Origin: Nodularia sphaerocarpa UHCC 0038
Lineage (GTDB): Bacteria > Cyanobacteriota > Cyanobacteriia > Cyanobacteriales > Nostocaceae
DNA length: 64,000 bases
NCBI RefSeq assembly: GCF_022376295.1
Contig: NZ_CP060140.1
Span: forward strand, 3,104,356-3,168,355
Direction: 5' to 3'
A program made the position numbers and the translations under genes. The notes under the pieces are model-generated. The model did not search any database, had not been told where the DNA came from, and worked only from the letters and a program-made list of their open reading frames with translations. This document shows, in pieces, positions 9,901-18,259 of the stretch (position 1 is the stretch's first letter; the number at the start of each line of letters is the position of its first letter).

Positions 9901-10513
9901 TTTTAACAATAAATTCTTACAACTGGCTAACACCTTTGATAAATTACTAGACTTTGACGCACTGGAGTTAGGATATATTAACGGTGGTTTGCTATTAGTA
10001 CCCACTGCAAATATAGAAGAATCATATCAAATAAAATTACTAGATATTGAAAAATACGCCAATGCAGAATTATGGCAAAATATGAAAAGAATTAGCCAAA
10101 ATCAAACTTATCCCGAAAATTTAAGGTTTGCGATTAAAGATGCAATTGAGCTAGTACATAAATTACAAAATGCGTCATCTAAGACACAAAAATTAACACA
10201 AAAGAGTAAACATATTGACCAATATTACGCATTACCATTATTTGCGTTTATTAGTGGTGAAGTAATGAACGAATATTTTACGGACGACCCAGAAGAACCA
10301 GAAGACGAGCGTTTTCGTGATATCCTAGCCGCATATATTCGCCTCTTATACCCTGTAAATAATATTTTACCAATAGGACATAACTATCAAGAATTTCCAT
10401 TTGTAGTATTTAGAAGTTATTCCTTACAAGAAATTAGAAAACAAATATTCACAGACAAATATCTGTTAAATTCCCGTGAATTAAACGTATTAAACTTAAT
10501 CCTTTCGCAATAA
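6908..10513 (+). CDS. Large P-loop helicase-like NTPase of unknown function
   Basis: This is a 1201-aa protein with a central helicase-type ATPase core. Walker A is GNPGIGKTT (413-421). Walker B is IMIDEITGDE with Asp614-Glu615, unusually far away because of a long insertion. IIADAS (650-655) fits motif III, TASGSRGLSFP (822-832) fits motif V, and Q855-x3-R859-G-R861-G fits motif VI. The N-terminal 400 residues lack familiar domains; NADTLILIKYRRKYRVLCLDLSVF (split: Asp160 and Asp177) has the strand pattern of a degenerate PD-(D/E)XK core, but without Lys. No four-cysteine Fe-S cluster of DinG/XPD type is seen. The C-terminal 300 residues are unassigned. It is probably co-transcribed with the preceding 1003-aa gene. 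One HIP1 site is at 7758-7765. Confidence 0.8.
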   Translation: MTAKIADDLGRLFEVGFNIGILSYIHQNQIKQRFGNLYRSELKHLKFSKIRQRIVDKVVSKRDREIADTWCQFFVQKGFLSGLNFFREYLTSVGCDKPENFRHLEILYYQCCFQGDNSIGTYQTDETQWFKDVISQFDKLENAAKYISKYKAKGDFLNADTLILIKYRRKYRVLCLDLSVFSIHTDEDIQNIDYVEIIRRLLMRDVNYIRSKSVFSSLSIDTNSLGLDFSPGLTDYFTAFKYKDKESAKLIQAAGYIYSFYQFLQETGMLSDISPLILNAVGYSDRSFNTISIQPENLNIFQTCYQIYKHHDSKEEITHARHRVLDKIKRKSFSTFDKGEEFVNSLLDIKPNSINIIPRHTEKISDFSNSVAQVPPELISDLGLTGNCNFRDAHSQLIQKSLLSDKIYIFLTGNPGIGKTTAIVNFLKNHLNEGFLFFYVSPRKQVNLDIIEKFKDKQTTKLVDDRILAINTHSHLIKDNSGKCSVEYTSNQYQDDFVQGVVHFLKSEHIERKARRSNRLEHITDDTIQDAGQKTKGVLNSLCEGLYTVISQELSQNIIATASTQSLKKTDTGDTLKHLEKIFRDAYNTREDKVFPEKMQNISRRIKHLFIMIDEITGDEGGVEFLDGIHKIIKRYELTNPKNGFNTKVIIADASIVDQNVIRQHLEDTTPEPNKIYFRHAGDNIQPLSVEDLDFKNLPASIINANSYPAKSLTISYQILIESCKFTDKARLKDKSNLEKNLLEEIFRDIQNLLANSDVAQFIVYIQNKPKLSELIDKIQSKLGEGKFLKNIHYLEIHANISELEKQEIQKYQENVKVIFMTASGSRGLSFPKAKHILVEIPKFEIEKNLMEIIQVIYRGRGNDYIDNQDKYLFFYLAERSFYYEDNPQLSVKESVLSLLNLLLILKASIMTRIYGYGNIGRKKYILIPIGGKSVLAAGETFSSQMVNLINQLKKEYQINRSHELLEKVYTSLEKLMGDGDFVVQKSAEESYLTLQKTFNNKFLQLANTFDKLLDFDALELGYINGGLLLVPTANIEESYQIKLLDIEKYANAELWQNMKRISQNQTYPENLRFAIKDAIELVHKLQNASSKTQKLTQKSKHIDQYYALPLFAFISGEVMNEYFTDDPEEPEDERFRDILAAYIRLLYPVNNILPIGHNYQEFPFVVFRSYSLQEIRKQIFTDKYLLNSRELNVLNLILSQ

Positions 10514-10548
10514 AACTCAGCCATTCCACAAATTTTTTAACATGGGCG

Positions 10549-10569
10549 GGCAAGATGCCCACCCCACAA
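10549..10569. repeat. Short dispersed repeat (GGGCAAGATGCCC copy 2)
   Basis: A second copy of the hairpin GGGCAAGATGCCC followed by ACCCCACA, as near 1774. It sits directly behind the helicase-like gene, so repeats flank both sides of the cassette. Confidence 0.5.
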
Positions 10570-10616
10570 TAGTTTAATATTATTTAAAGATGAACATATT
10601 AGACTCGTCTCCTCTC

Positions 10617-10645
10617 TTACTCTCTGCGCCTCTGCGCCTCTGCGT
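10617..10645. repeat. Tandem 8-bp repeat (CTCTGCGC)
   Basis: Consecutive CTCTGCGC units end in CTCTGCGTGAG. The same repeat occurs inverted at 18187-18212 and direct at 49324-49351. It lies between the helicase-like gene and the end of trpE. Confidence 0.65.
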
Positions 10646-10656
10646 GAGAAAAAACA

Positions 10657-12171
10657 TCACTGTAAACAACGAATTGCTATCAATAATCCTCGCGCCTTAT
10701 TCAAAGTCTCCTCATATTCCTTTTCCGGTTCAGAATCAGCCACCAAACCTGCACCAGCTTGGACAGTTACAGTATTATTCTGCAATACCATTGTACGAAT
10801 GGCGATCGCACTATTCAATTGTCCTTCAAAATCATAATAACCATAGACACCAGAATAAACACCCCGGCGACTCGGTTCCAACTCATTGATAATTTCCATC
10901 GCCCGAATTTTAGGCGCACCACTCACCGTTCCCGCAGGAAAACAAGCCTTGAGTAAATCCCAAGCAGTCTTATCTGGTGCTAACTTACCCACCACATTAC
11001 TCACAATGTGCATGACATGAGAATAACGCTCAACGATCATTAATTCATCAACTTTGACACTACCACTTTCACAAACCCGCCCCAAATCATTCCGCCCTAA
11101 ATCAACCAACATCACGTGTTCCGCAGTTTCCTTGGGGTCTTGGAGTAAATCTTCAGCAAAGGCTTCATCCTCCTTGGTGGTTTTCCCCCGTGGACGTGTT
11201 CCCGCAATGGGGCGGACTGTGGCTAATACCCCACCATCTGCATCCCGTTCGGCTTTGACCATCACCTCTGGACTGGAACCGATAATTTGCCAATCTTGGA
11301 AGTTAAAGAAAGCCATGTAAGGCGAAGGATTTATCTGACGTAGGGAACGATAAAGGGCGAAGGGGTCGCCTGTATATTCTGTTGATAAACGCTGGGAAAT
11401 TACTACTTGGAAAATATCACCAGCTTTAATATATTCTTTAGCCTTTTCCACACTGGCGCAAAATTCTGTCCGGGTGAAATTGCTGGTATATTCCTCGATT
11501 CCCCCCACATTCTGCGTTCCTGGGGGAGTCCATTCTAAAATAGTTTTTTGCGGCGACACTGGTAGAGATAACTTACACAGCATTTGTGTGACGCGATCGC
11601 ACGCTTGTTCATAAGCCTGTTGCAAATTCACTTCTGGGTTACGTAAATCTGCGTAGGCGATCGCCCAAATTTTCCGCTTCACCTGGTCAAAAATCAGCAG
11701 GTGGTCTACCTGCATCCATAATCCATCCGGGATATTACGCTCATCTGGTGGATGAATTGGCACACGCGGCTCAATCCAACGAATTAATTCATAGCCCCAA
11801 AATCCAAACAATCCGCCAATTCCTGGCGGTAGTTGGGGTAAAGTCACCGGTTTAAAAGGTTCCAAACATTCTGCTAAAGCTGTAAAGGGGTCGCCTGTAA
11901 ACACCACTTGGGAACCATCTCGATGTGTCTGGGTTGTAATATCACCCTTGGCTGATAAAATCCAGAGTGGATTGCAACCGAGTAAACTATAACGCCCGAT
12001 TTTTTCCCCACCTTCCACTGATTCCAGCAAAAAACTATAAGGCTGACCAGCACAAACTTTATACCAAGCTGAGACAGGGGTATCTAGGTCTGCTATCCAT
12101 TCCTGATACACCGGAACAAAATTACCTTGTAAAGCTAGCTGCGAAAAATCAGAAAAATCGGGGAACATCAT
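10657..12171 (-). CDS. trpE: Anthranilate synthase component I
   Basis: This 504-aa protein converts chorismate, with ammonia from the TrpG glutaminase, to anthranilate, the first step of tryptophan synthesis. The N-terminal domain has LLES (48-51), the tryptophan feedback-binding motif, and IGRYSLLG. The chorismate-binding domain (about 235-500) has PIAGTRPRG (321-329), LVDLGRNDLGRV, GTVSGAPK (414-421) and QAGAGLVADS. LLES suggests the enzyme is feedback-inhibited. No trpG or attenuator is seen nearby. psaD lies 121 bp upstream on the same strand, as I recall for other Nostocales. Two adjacent ATGs (12171 and 12168) are possible starts. Confidence 0.94.
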   Translation of the reverse strand: MMFPDFSDFSQLALQGNFVPVYQEWIADLDTPVSAWYKVCAGQPYSFLLESVEGGEKIGRYSLLGCNPLWILSAKGDITTQTHRDGSQVVFTGDPFTALAECLEPFKPVTLPQLPPGIGGLFGFWGYELIRWIEPRVPIHPPDERNIPDGLWMQVDHLLIFDQVKRKIWAIAYADLRNPEVNLQQAYEQACDRVTQMLCKLSLPVSPQKTILEWTPPGTQNVGGIEEYTSNFTRTEFCASVEKAKEYIKAGDIFQVVISQRLSTEYTGDPFALYRSLRQINPSPYMAFFNFQDWQIIGSSPEVMVKAERDADGGVLATVRPIAGTRPRGKTTKEDEAFAEDLLQDPKETAEHVMLVDLGRNDLGRVCESGSVKVDELMIVERYSHVMHIVSNVVGKLAPDKTAWDLLKACFPAGTVSGAPKIRAMEIINELEPSRRGVYSGVYGYYDFEGQLNSAIAIRTMVLQNNTVTVQAGAGLVADSEPEKEYEETLNKARGLLIAIRCLQ

Positions 12172-12292
12172 AGAATTTTGGGAATGGGAAAATTAGAGAA
12201 TGGGGAATAGAGAAATTAGAGAATGGAGATAGAAAATTTAGGTATCAAATTTGTCCGCTTCCTTTCACTACTCCCTACTCCCCACTTTCTAT

Positions 12293-12718
12293 CTAAACGT
12301 CAGCATCGTGGGTAGCTTTACCACTAAACTTAAGTTTTGCTGGACTGGGGTTTTCCCCAATGCTGCGAGGTACAAAACGTACTTTTTCGCGTCCTGCGTT
12401 CACTTTTTCTGGGAAGACACCATCAGCCGGGTGAATGCAAGTGGTTTCTCCAGAGGGTAAAATCCGGTAAATTTTGTAATCTGTGATTTTGAACTTCCGG
12501 AGTTGACCGCCCAATGCGATACCATATTCTTTACGAGCTATGTATAGCAGGTTTTCGCCTTTGAGCATAGTGGCTGAACCACCTGTAGGCATTTCAAAAA
12601 CTTGTTCTTTGGGGCTAGTCCAAGTGATAGCGTACTTTTCTTCTTCTCTTGCTTTGGTCAGCAAACCGCCAGTGCTACCACCAAATAGCGGAGTTTGTCC
12701 AGAAAGTGTTTCTGCCAT
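12293..12718 (-). CDS. psaD: Photosystem I reaction centre subunit II (PsaD)
   Basis: This 141-aa stromal-side (cytoplasmic) subunit of photosystem I forms the ferredoxin docking site with PsaC and PsaE. The whole sequence matches: TPLFGGSTGGLL near the N-terminus, YAITWTSPKEQVFEMPTGG, LLYIARKEYGIALGGQL, the basic segment around FKITDYKIYRILP, and the C-terminal NPSPAKLKFSG. The length is typical. The start is preceded by AGAGAGAGACACC in the coding direction. The gene is probably highly expressed; transcription may continue into trpE. Confidence 0.97.
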   Translation of the reverse strand: MAETLSGQTPLFGGSTGGLLTKAREEEKYAITWTSPKEQVFEMPTGGSATMLKGENLLYIARKEYGIALGGQLRKFKITDYKIYRILPSGETTCIHPADGVFPEKVNAGREKVRFVPRSIGENPSPAKLKFSGKATHDADV

Positions 12719-12806
12719 AAAGGTGTCTCTCTCTCAACGTTTTTACGGCATCCTAACACTGTCAACATGATCTTATGGCGATCGCGTCATAGACTGTAAC
12801 AGTTTT

Positions 12807-12843
12807 TAGTCATTAGTCATTGGTCATTGGTCATTGGTCATTG
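12807..12843. repeat. STRR: TAGTCAT/TGGTCAT heptamers
   Basis: About five tandem heptamers (TAGTCAT, TGGTCAT) lie between psaD and the end of the histidine kinase gene. They belong to the TAATGAC repeat type seen throughout the window. Confidence 0.85.
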
Positions 12844-12848
12844 GGAAA

Positions 12849-14879
12849 TTACAATCTCTTCTCCCCTGCACCCTGCACCCTGCCCCCCTGCCTCTTTTCC
12901 TCATAACTCACCTGAGCCACAGGAACAGTGAAATGAAACTGGCTACCTTGGTCTTTACCATGAGATTCTGCCCAAATTTCCCCACCCCAACCAGTGACAA
13001 TTTGACGACTAATTGCCAATCCTAAGCCCGTCCCGCCAGTTGTACGCCGCAGCGCTCCTTCTTCTTGATAAAAGCGGTCAAACACTATTTCTAGGCGATT
13101 GGGTTCAATACCACGTCCAGTATCAGCCACAGTCACCTGCACCATCTGATTTTGGTTTTGACTAGCTGTAATCGTAATTGTGCCTTCAGGCAGTGTAAAT
13201 TTACAAGCATTATCCATCAGTTTGGCAATTACCTCCACCAGCCAATCACCATCAGCTCTGACTAAAGGCAGATTTTCGGCAATTTGAGTTTTGACTTGGG
13301 GGGGTTTCTCTTCTGAGGAACGGGTGCGAAGTCGGCTGAGGGCTAAATCCACACATTCTTGTAATGTTAGGGATTCTGGATGCCATTCTACCCTGCCGCT
13401 TTCTAGGTTGGAAAGGGTGAGGAAATCTTGCACCAGTTTCCGCATTCGTTCTGAGTCAGACAGTGCCGTACTCAGCATTACCTGTTGCAATTCTAAAGGC
13501 ATATCCGGTTCAGTCGCCAGACTTTCTAAGCACACCTGAATTGTGGATAGGGGCGTGCGGAGTTCGTGTCCTGTAATGGCGATTAAATTGCTGCGGGTGC
13601 GGTCTAGGGCTTCTAGCTGCTGGTTGAGGTCTTCTAGGTTGGCGTAAGCTTCGGCTTGAATTAACGCTGCGCCCATTTGGGTAGCGATCGCCTTTACCAA
13701 GTCTAATTCTCCTGGTTGCCATTCATGGGGTGGTAAACTGCAATAATGCAATTCCACAATTCCTAACAACCGTCCTTGAAATAACACTGGTTCGATTAGC
13801 CAAGAACGAATAGCGAATTTTTTGGTTATAGCAGACAGTTTTTTAGATTTCGTCACACGAGGATCGCTCAGGGTATCCGCTACACAAACGCCCTCACCAT
13901 TTTGGATGGCTTCTTGAAATAAATGATTTTCCTCTAATTGCCAACTTTGCCCACCCACAGGTAAAATACCCGGAATCAAAAACTCATGTTTAATCTGAGC
14001 CTGAGCATCTGTAGCCTGAGCGCGGTAGATTAAACAACGACTAGCCCCTAGATGTTCTCCTAGCTCTTGTGCAGCCACTTGGAGGATTTCGTGGGGGTCA
14101 AGCGATCGCCTAATTGCCGTACTAATAGAGTTGACTAAACGCTCTTTTCGTGCTTGGGCAGTAATCGAACGATAAGCTTTATGCAATTTATACTGACTAG
14201 CTTGCAAATAAGTCACCAAACGCTGCACAAAAGGGTCAGTATCGATATCACAAGCAAATTCAGTCTTTTGTTCTGCTGGGGAATAATTTCTCTTTACCCC
14301 AATTCCAAACCTCTGGCGAGCCTGTTTAATTTTGTCTCCCAAATCTGGTCTGTAAACCGAAATTCTCTCTAATAGCAAATCAGCAGCTTTCAGGCTAACT
14401 CCTCGTTCTGATGTCCAGATACCCTCAAACCTCCGAGCCGTGTCCATATCTAGACTAGGGCTAAATTCTGGTAACTGCTGGTTTTTGGAAATGGAACCCA
14501 GGCTTTCCCGGCACACTAAGCAAGTGGCATAATTATCAGCAATCACCACCAAATGCCATTCTTGACTTAAGGCATCTTCTGGCTCAAAGGCCACCTTTTC
14601 ATAATATTCCGAACTGTTGATAAAATCCGTCTCTGGTGCGGATAACACATATATTTGATTACTACGTAGAGCTAAACGCTGATAGCGATGAGCTTCTTGG
14701 CGATAGTATCGCTCTCGTTGGAAGCTAGCAATTACCAAAGGCTGCTCCAAAGTTGCAGCCAAAACCTGATCTTCCATCGCGTGGGAAAGGGCTGTTAATG
14801 AAGCCTTGAAATATAGCTGGGGTCGCAGGTAAGGTATAGATTGTAGCAGATCACTCAGCACGGAAGACGAAATGCTCAT
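12849..14879 (-). CDS. Sensor histidine kinase with DICT, GAF, HisKA and HATPase domains
   Basis: This soluble two-component sensor kinase has 676 aa. The N-terminal part (about 1-160) looks like a DICT domain (LYFKASLTALSHAMED, IVASFQRERYYR-like pattern, HLVVIADNYATCLVC), often linked to light sensing. A GAF domain follows (about 250-400; SRCLIYRAQ, VCVADTLSDPRV, WLIEPVLFQGRLLGIVELH). The dimerisation helix carries the phosphorylated His438 in GHELRTP. The ATPase domain has the N-box (MDNACKF), ADTGRGIEP and GGTGLGLAIS. No response regulator gene is adjacent. A TTG at 14903 would give 8 more residues, but ATG 14879 is preferred. The signal sensed is unknown. Confidence 0.88.
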   Translation of the reverse strand: MSISSSVLSDLLQSIPYLRPQLYFKASLTALSHAMEDQVLAATLEQPLVIASFQRERYYRQEAHRYQRLALRSNQIYVLSAPETDFINSSEYYEKVAFEPEDALSQEWHLVVIADNYATCLVCRESLGSISKNQQLPEFSPSLDMDTARRFEGIWTSERGVSLKAADLLLERISVYRPDLGDKIKQARQRFGIGVKRNYSPAEQKTEFACDIDTDPFVQRLVTYLQASQYKLHKAYRSITAQARKERLVNSISTAIRRSLDPHEILQVAAQELGEHLGASRCLIYRAQATDAQAQIKHEFLIPGILPVGGQSWQLEENHLFQEAIQNGEGVCVADTLSDPRVTKSKKLSAITKKFAIRSWLIEPVLFQGRLLGIVELHYCSLPPHEWQPGELDLVKAIATQMGAALIQAEAYANLEDLNQQLEALDRTRSNLIAITGHELRTPLSTIQVCLESLATEPDMPLELQQVMLSTALSDSERMRKLVQDFLTLSNLESGRVEWHPESLTLQECVDLALSRLRTRSSEEKPPQVKTQIAENLPLVRADGDWLVEVIAKLMDNACKFTLPEGTITITASQNQNQMVQVTVADTGRGIEPNRLEIVFDRFYQEEGALRRTTGGTGLGLAISRQIVTGWGGEIWAESHGKDQGSQFHFTVPVAQVSYEEKRQGGRVQGAGEKRL

Positions 14880-15921
14880 GAATATCGTTAAAGAAAAGCC
14901 CAATCACAATAAAGATTCAAGTCATAGCTGCATTGTACAAATTGCAACAAACTCTCAAATGCAGCATACAGTTGAAATATGTAAAGAATCGTTAACAACA
15001 CATTTCACAAAGGTAGTGACAGCGTTGGCAAAATCTCCAGAACTAGACCAAGAAAAATAGTACATTCATTGCTCATATCCTTGCCGATAGAAGTGTTTTG
15101 TTACATTTGTCTTGATATCTATTTTCAAATTTTTTTTGTTTCATTTGCTGTCCGTATCACCTTAAAAATTATAGACTACTAATTCCAATATACATTCAAC
15201 AGACAGCTTTACTATCAACCTTAGCCCCCGTGTATTTACCTAAAAATGCCCATAAATGAAAAATCAGACAGTTTTAAATTTTCTCACTTTCTAATTTTAT
15301 CAACTTTTTGGCAAATAATATTTAAGTAGCTATACTTCCCAAAACTTAGAGAATTTCCTCATTTGCTAAATCCAAATTCATCTGTATTCATCTGTGTTCA
15401 TCTGTGTTCATCTGTGGTCGATTCATTCTATATTTACACCATACAAGCTAGCGCATTTTTACAGATGTAATTAATTAAAGTTCCACCAAAAAAAGAACTG
15501 CTGTAATTATTCCTAATATTTTCATTGAAACCCTATTATTTCGCCTCAATTTCCGCCTTTTTCCCGAAAAAACATTTAATAAGATCCAATAACTTTTTAA
15601 CCAACTTTATAGTATAGCTGGACTTAATCCCACCATAAAAATGTCATCATTGGCAAATTTAGCATCTTTGCTAAGTATTCTTTGTCCATGAGGACTTAGA
15701 AGAGTTAGAGTTAGATGAATCAGCTAAAAATAACGGTTTTTCAGCCTTGACTTTAAATATAGAAAATATAATCTGATAAAGATTTGTGATCAATTTCCTA
15801 TCTGCGCTTTGCCAAAAATCTGTGAATATTAATTTGAATATAAACGACTGAAACCGCCTTATAGAAGCACTTTTGCCTGTTGATACCCTTGAAATATATC
15901 TGGAAAAAGGAACTTTAGCTC
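14880..15921. other. About 1-kb gene-free AT-rich region
   Basis: Between the divergent histidine kinase and glucosidase genes I find no convincing coding frame. A 62-codon frame at 14872-15060 overlaps the kinase start and has no recognisable features. The region is AT-rich with a tandem 10-bp repeat at 15377-15420. It may carry promoters for both genes or an unrecognised RNA. Confidence 0.6.
15377..15420. repeat. Tandem 10-bp repeat (TTCATCTGTG)
   Basis: Four tandem units of TTCATCTGT(A/G) end in GGTCGATTC. The same unit, followed by GGTCGAA, recurs at 43774-43837 and partly near 18760 and 34340. Confidence 0.8.
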
Positions 15922-18147
15922 ATGACACAGGATACACTCAAGACCCTGGAAAAAATTTCTTTAGATGGCAAAACTTTTACTCCCGCAGCACAATTACCTA
16001 TACCGGAATGGCCTTGTGTTGTCGGTGAAAGACCACAACCAACTTTGACGGTTAAAGATGATGATTTATTTTTAGTCACAGATACAATGGGGAACATTTC
16101 TGGCTGTTCTCTACAGGATGGTAATCCTAACGTAGGATTATTTTGTGCTGACACCAGATTTCTCAATCGTCTAGAGTTGCAAATTGGCGGGCGATCGCCT
16201 ATTCTTCTGAGCAGTACTGCTGAAAAAGGATTTTCAATTTCCGTTCTATGTACTAACCCCAATCTTGACGAACACCTAAAAGCTGAAACCGTCGGTATTC
16301 GCCGAGAAATTGTCCTCAATGGGGCGCTATTTGAAGAAATTGAAATATCTAATTACAGCACCACAAACGTCAGCTTTGAATTAAGTATCAGCTTCGATGC
16401 CGATTTTGTGGATTTATTTGAAGTTCGCGGTGCCAAGAGAGAACAACGGGGTAAACTTTTACGTTTAGTAGAATCCACAGATCAAGACTCCTTGACCTTA
16501 GCCTATCAAGGTTTGGACGGCTTATTAATGGAATCCCGTATCCAATTCCAGTATCGCCAACCAGACGATTTCAAAGGTTACACAGCTATTTGGCGGTTGG
16601 AATTAGCTTCTCACGAAACCGAAAAGCTGGGTTACAGAGTCAATATGTTGACCAACAATCAGCCCAGTTCTACGGTGAGCGCTGCTTTTACCTTAGTACA
16701 AGCCAAAGCTGCTGAGTTGATGGAAGAGCAAGAATGGATACAGAAAATTACACAAATTAGATCAGATAAAAGTATCTTTAATCGTGTAATTGAGCGCGCC
16801 GAGCAAGATATGTATTTGTTGCGTCAGTCTTTTGGGAAGAATAAGACTGTTTCCGCCGGTGTCCCTTGGTTTTCGGCATTATTTGGCAGAGATTCGCTGA
16901 TTACAGCTTCCCAAACTCTCATGCTAAATCCCGAAATTGCCAAAGAAACCTTAATGATATTAGCCTCATATCAAGGTAAAACAGAAGATGATTGGCGCGA
17001 AGAAGAACCAGGGAAAATTTTACACGAGTTACGGTATGGGGAAATGGCGCGGTGTGAAGAAATTCCCCATACACCCTACTACGGCACAGTTGATGCGACT
17101 CCCTTGTGGTTGATGTTGTATGCTGAATATTACGCTTGGACTCACGATCAAGAAACTCTAGAGAAACTTTGGCCCAATGCTCTAGCAGCGATGGAATGGA
17201 TTGATCGTCACCTCAAACAAAGTAGCTATTTGACTTATTACTGTAAATCTAAACGCGGTCTGACTAACCAAGGATGGAAAGATTCTGGTGACTGTATCGT
17301 AAACCATAAGGGTGAATTAGCCAATGGTCCCATTGCTTTGAGTGAGGTACAAGCTTACGTTTATGCAGCCAAAATTAAGCTAGCAGAAGTCGCTAAGATG
17401 AAGAAGCGGCTAGATTTAGCAGAACGCTGGCTAGATGAGGCTAGACACCTGAAGGTGCGTTTTAATCAAGATTTTTGGATTAAAGACCAAGATTTCTGCG
17501 CCTTGGCTTTAGATGGCGATGGTCAACCAGTGGAAAGTATTACATCTAATCCTGGACACTGTTTAAATTTAGGAATTTTCACACCGGAAAAAGCCTACAG
17601 TGTGGCGGAACGGTTGCGCGCGCCAGATATGTTTAATGGTTGGGGGATTCGGACTTTGAGCAGTTTGTCACCAGCGTATAATCCAATGGGTTATCATATT
17701 GGTTCAGTTTGGCCTCATGATAATTCTCTCATTGCTATGGGATTGCGATCGCTCGGTTTGATTGATCAAGCTTTAGAAGTTTTCCAAGGTTTGTTTGATA
17801 TGACTAGTCAACAACCATATCAACGTCCTCCAGAACTTTTCTGCGGTTACGAACGCAATGGAGACCATGCGCCGGTACAGTATCCTGTTGCTTGTTCACC
17901 ACAAGCTTGGGCGACTGGTACTATATTTCAACTGCTGCAAATGGTAGTTAATTTAGTCCCTGATGCTCAAAATAATTGCTTACGAATTATTGATCCGACT
18001 TTACCAGAATCAATTAATCGTCTATCGTTTCATAATCTCAAAGTTGGCGCTACTATCCTGGATTTGGAGTTTGAGCGCTCTGGAAATACTACAGCTTGTC
18101 GGGTTGTGAAAAAACGCGGTAATCTGCGGGTGGTTATTGAAGCGTAA
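15922..18147 (+). CDS. Glycogen debranching-type amylo-alpha-1,6-glucosidase
   Basis: This 741-aa protein has the two-part build of bacterial GDE-type glucosidases. An N-terminal β-sandwich (about 30-240; LFLVTDTMGNISG, GLFCADTRFLNRLEL, FEEIEISNYS) is the GDE N-terminal domain. The (α/α)6 catalytic barrel (about 290-735) has WFSALFGRDSLI, HELRYGEMARCEEIPHTPYYG, DATPLWLML, GWKDSGD and MGYHIGSVWPHDNSLIA. The acidic residues in WKDSGD and the barrel loops are candidate catalytic groups. It probably acts on α-glucan branches or related glucosides in the cytoplasm; the precise substrate is not shown by sequence. It stands alone, with a long upstream gap. Confidence 0.85.
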   Translation: MTQDTLKTLEKISLDGKTFTPAAQLPIPEWPCVVGERPQPTLTVKDDDLFLVTDTMGNISGCSLQDGNPNVGLFCADTRFLNRLELQIGGRSPILLSSTAEKGFSISVLCTNPNLDEHLKAETVGIRREIVLNGALFEEIEISNYSTTNVSFELSISFDADFVDLFEVRGAKREQRGKLLRLVESTDQDSLTLAYQGLDGLLMESRIQFQYRQPDDFKGYTAIWRLELASHETEKLGYRVNMLTNNQPSSTVSAAFTLVQAKAAELMEEQEWIQKITQIRSDKSIFNRVIERAEQDMYLLRQSFGKNKTVSAGVPWFSALFGRDSLITASQTLMLNPEIAKETLMILASYQGKTEDDWREEEPGKILHELRYGEMARCEEIPHTPYYGTVDATPLWLMLYAEYYAWTHDQETLEKLWPNALAAMEWIDRHLKQSSYLTYYCKSKRGLTNQGWKDSGDCIVNHKGELANGPIALSEVQAYVYAAKIKLAEVAKMKKRLDLAERWLDEARHLKVRFNQDFWIKDQDFCALALDGDGQPVESITSNPGHCLNLGIFTPEKAYSVAERLRAPDMFNGWGIRTLSSLSPAYNPMGYHIGSVWPHDNSLIAMGLRSLGLIDQALEVFQGLFDMTSQQPYQRPPELFCGYERNGDHAPVQYPVACSPQAWATGTIFQLLQMVVNLVPDAQNNCLRIIDPTLPESINRLSFHNLKVGATILDLEFERSGNTTACRVVKKRGNLRVVIEA

Positions 18148-18186
18148 CTAGGGGGGTTTATGGGGGTTTATTTATAGACCCCTATC

Positions 18187-18212
18187 TCACGCAGAGGCGC
18201 AGAGGCGCAGAG
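18187..18212. repeat. Tandem 8-bp repeat (GCGCAGAG, inverted copy)
   Basis: Tandem GCGCAGAG units are the reverse complement of the repeats near 10617 and 49324. Confidence 0.65.
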
Positions 18213-18259
18213 AGTAAGAATTGAGAATTTCTCAAGAAGAGTAGGAGTAGAGGTAGTTT

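Noticed and set aside
6908..10513. Possible DinG/XPD-type helicase.
   Set aside because: The four-cysteine Fe-S cluster is missing and the spacing between Walker A and B does not fit. It is left as an unassigned helicase-like NTPase.
10590..10889. A 99-codon plus-strand frame opposite the trpE end.
   Set aside because: It is mostly the reverse strand of trpE and includes the CTCTGCGC repeat.
14872..15060. A 62-codon plus-strand frame overlapping the histidine kinase start.
   Set aside because: No recognisable motif, no good ribosome binding site, and it overlaps the kinase start on the other strand.
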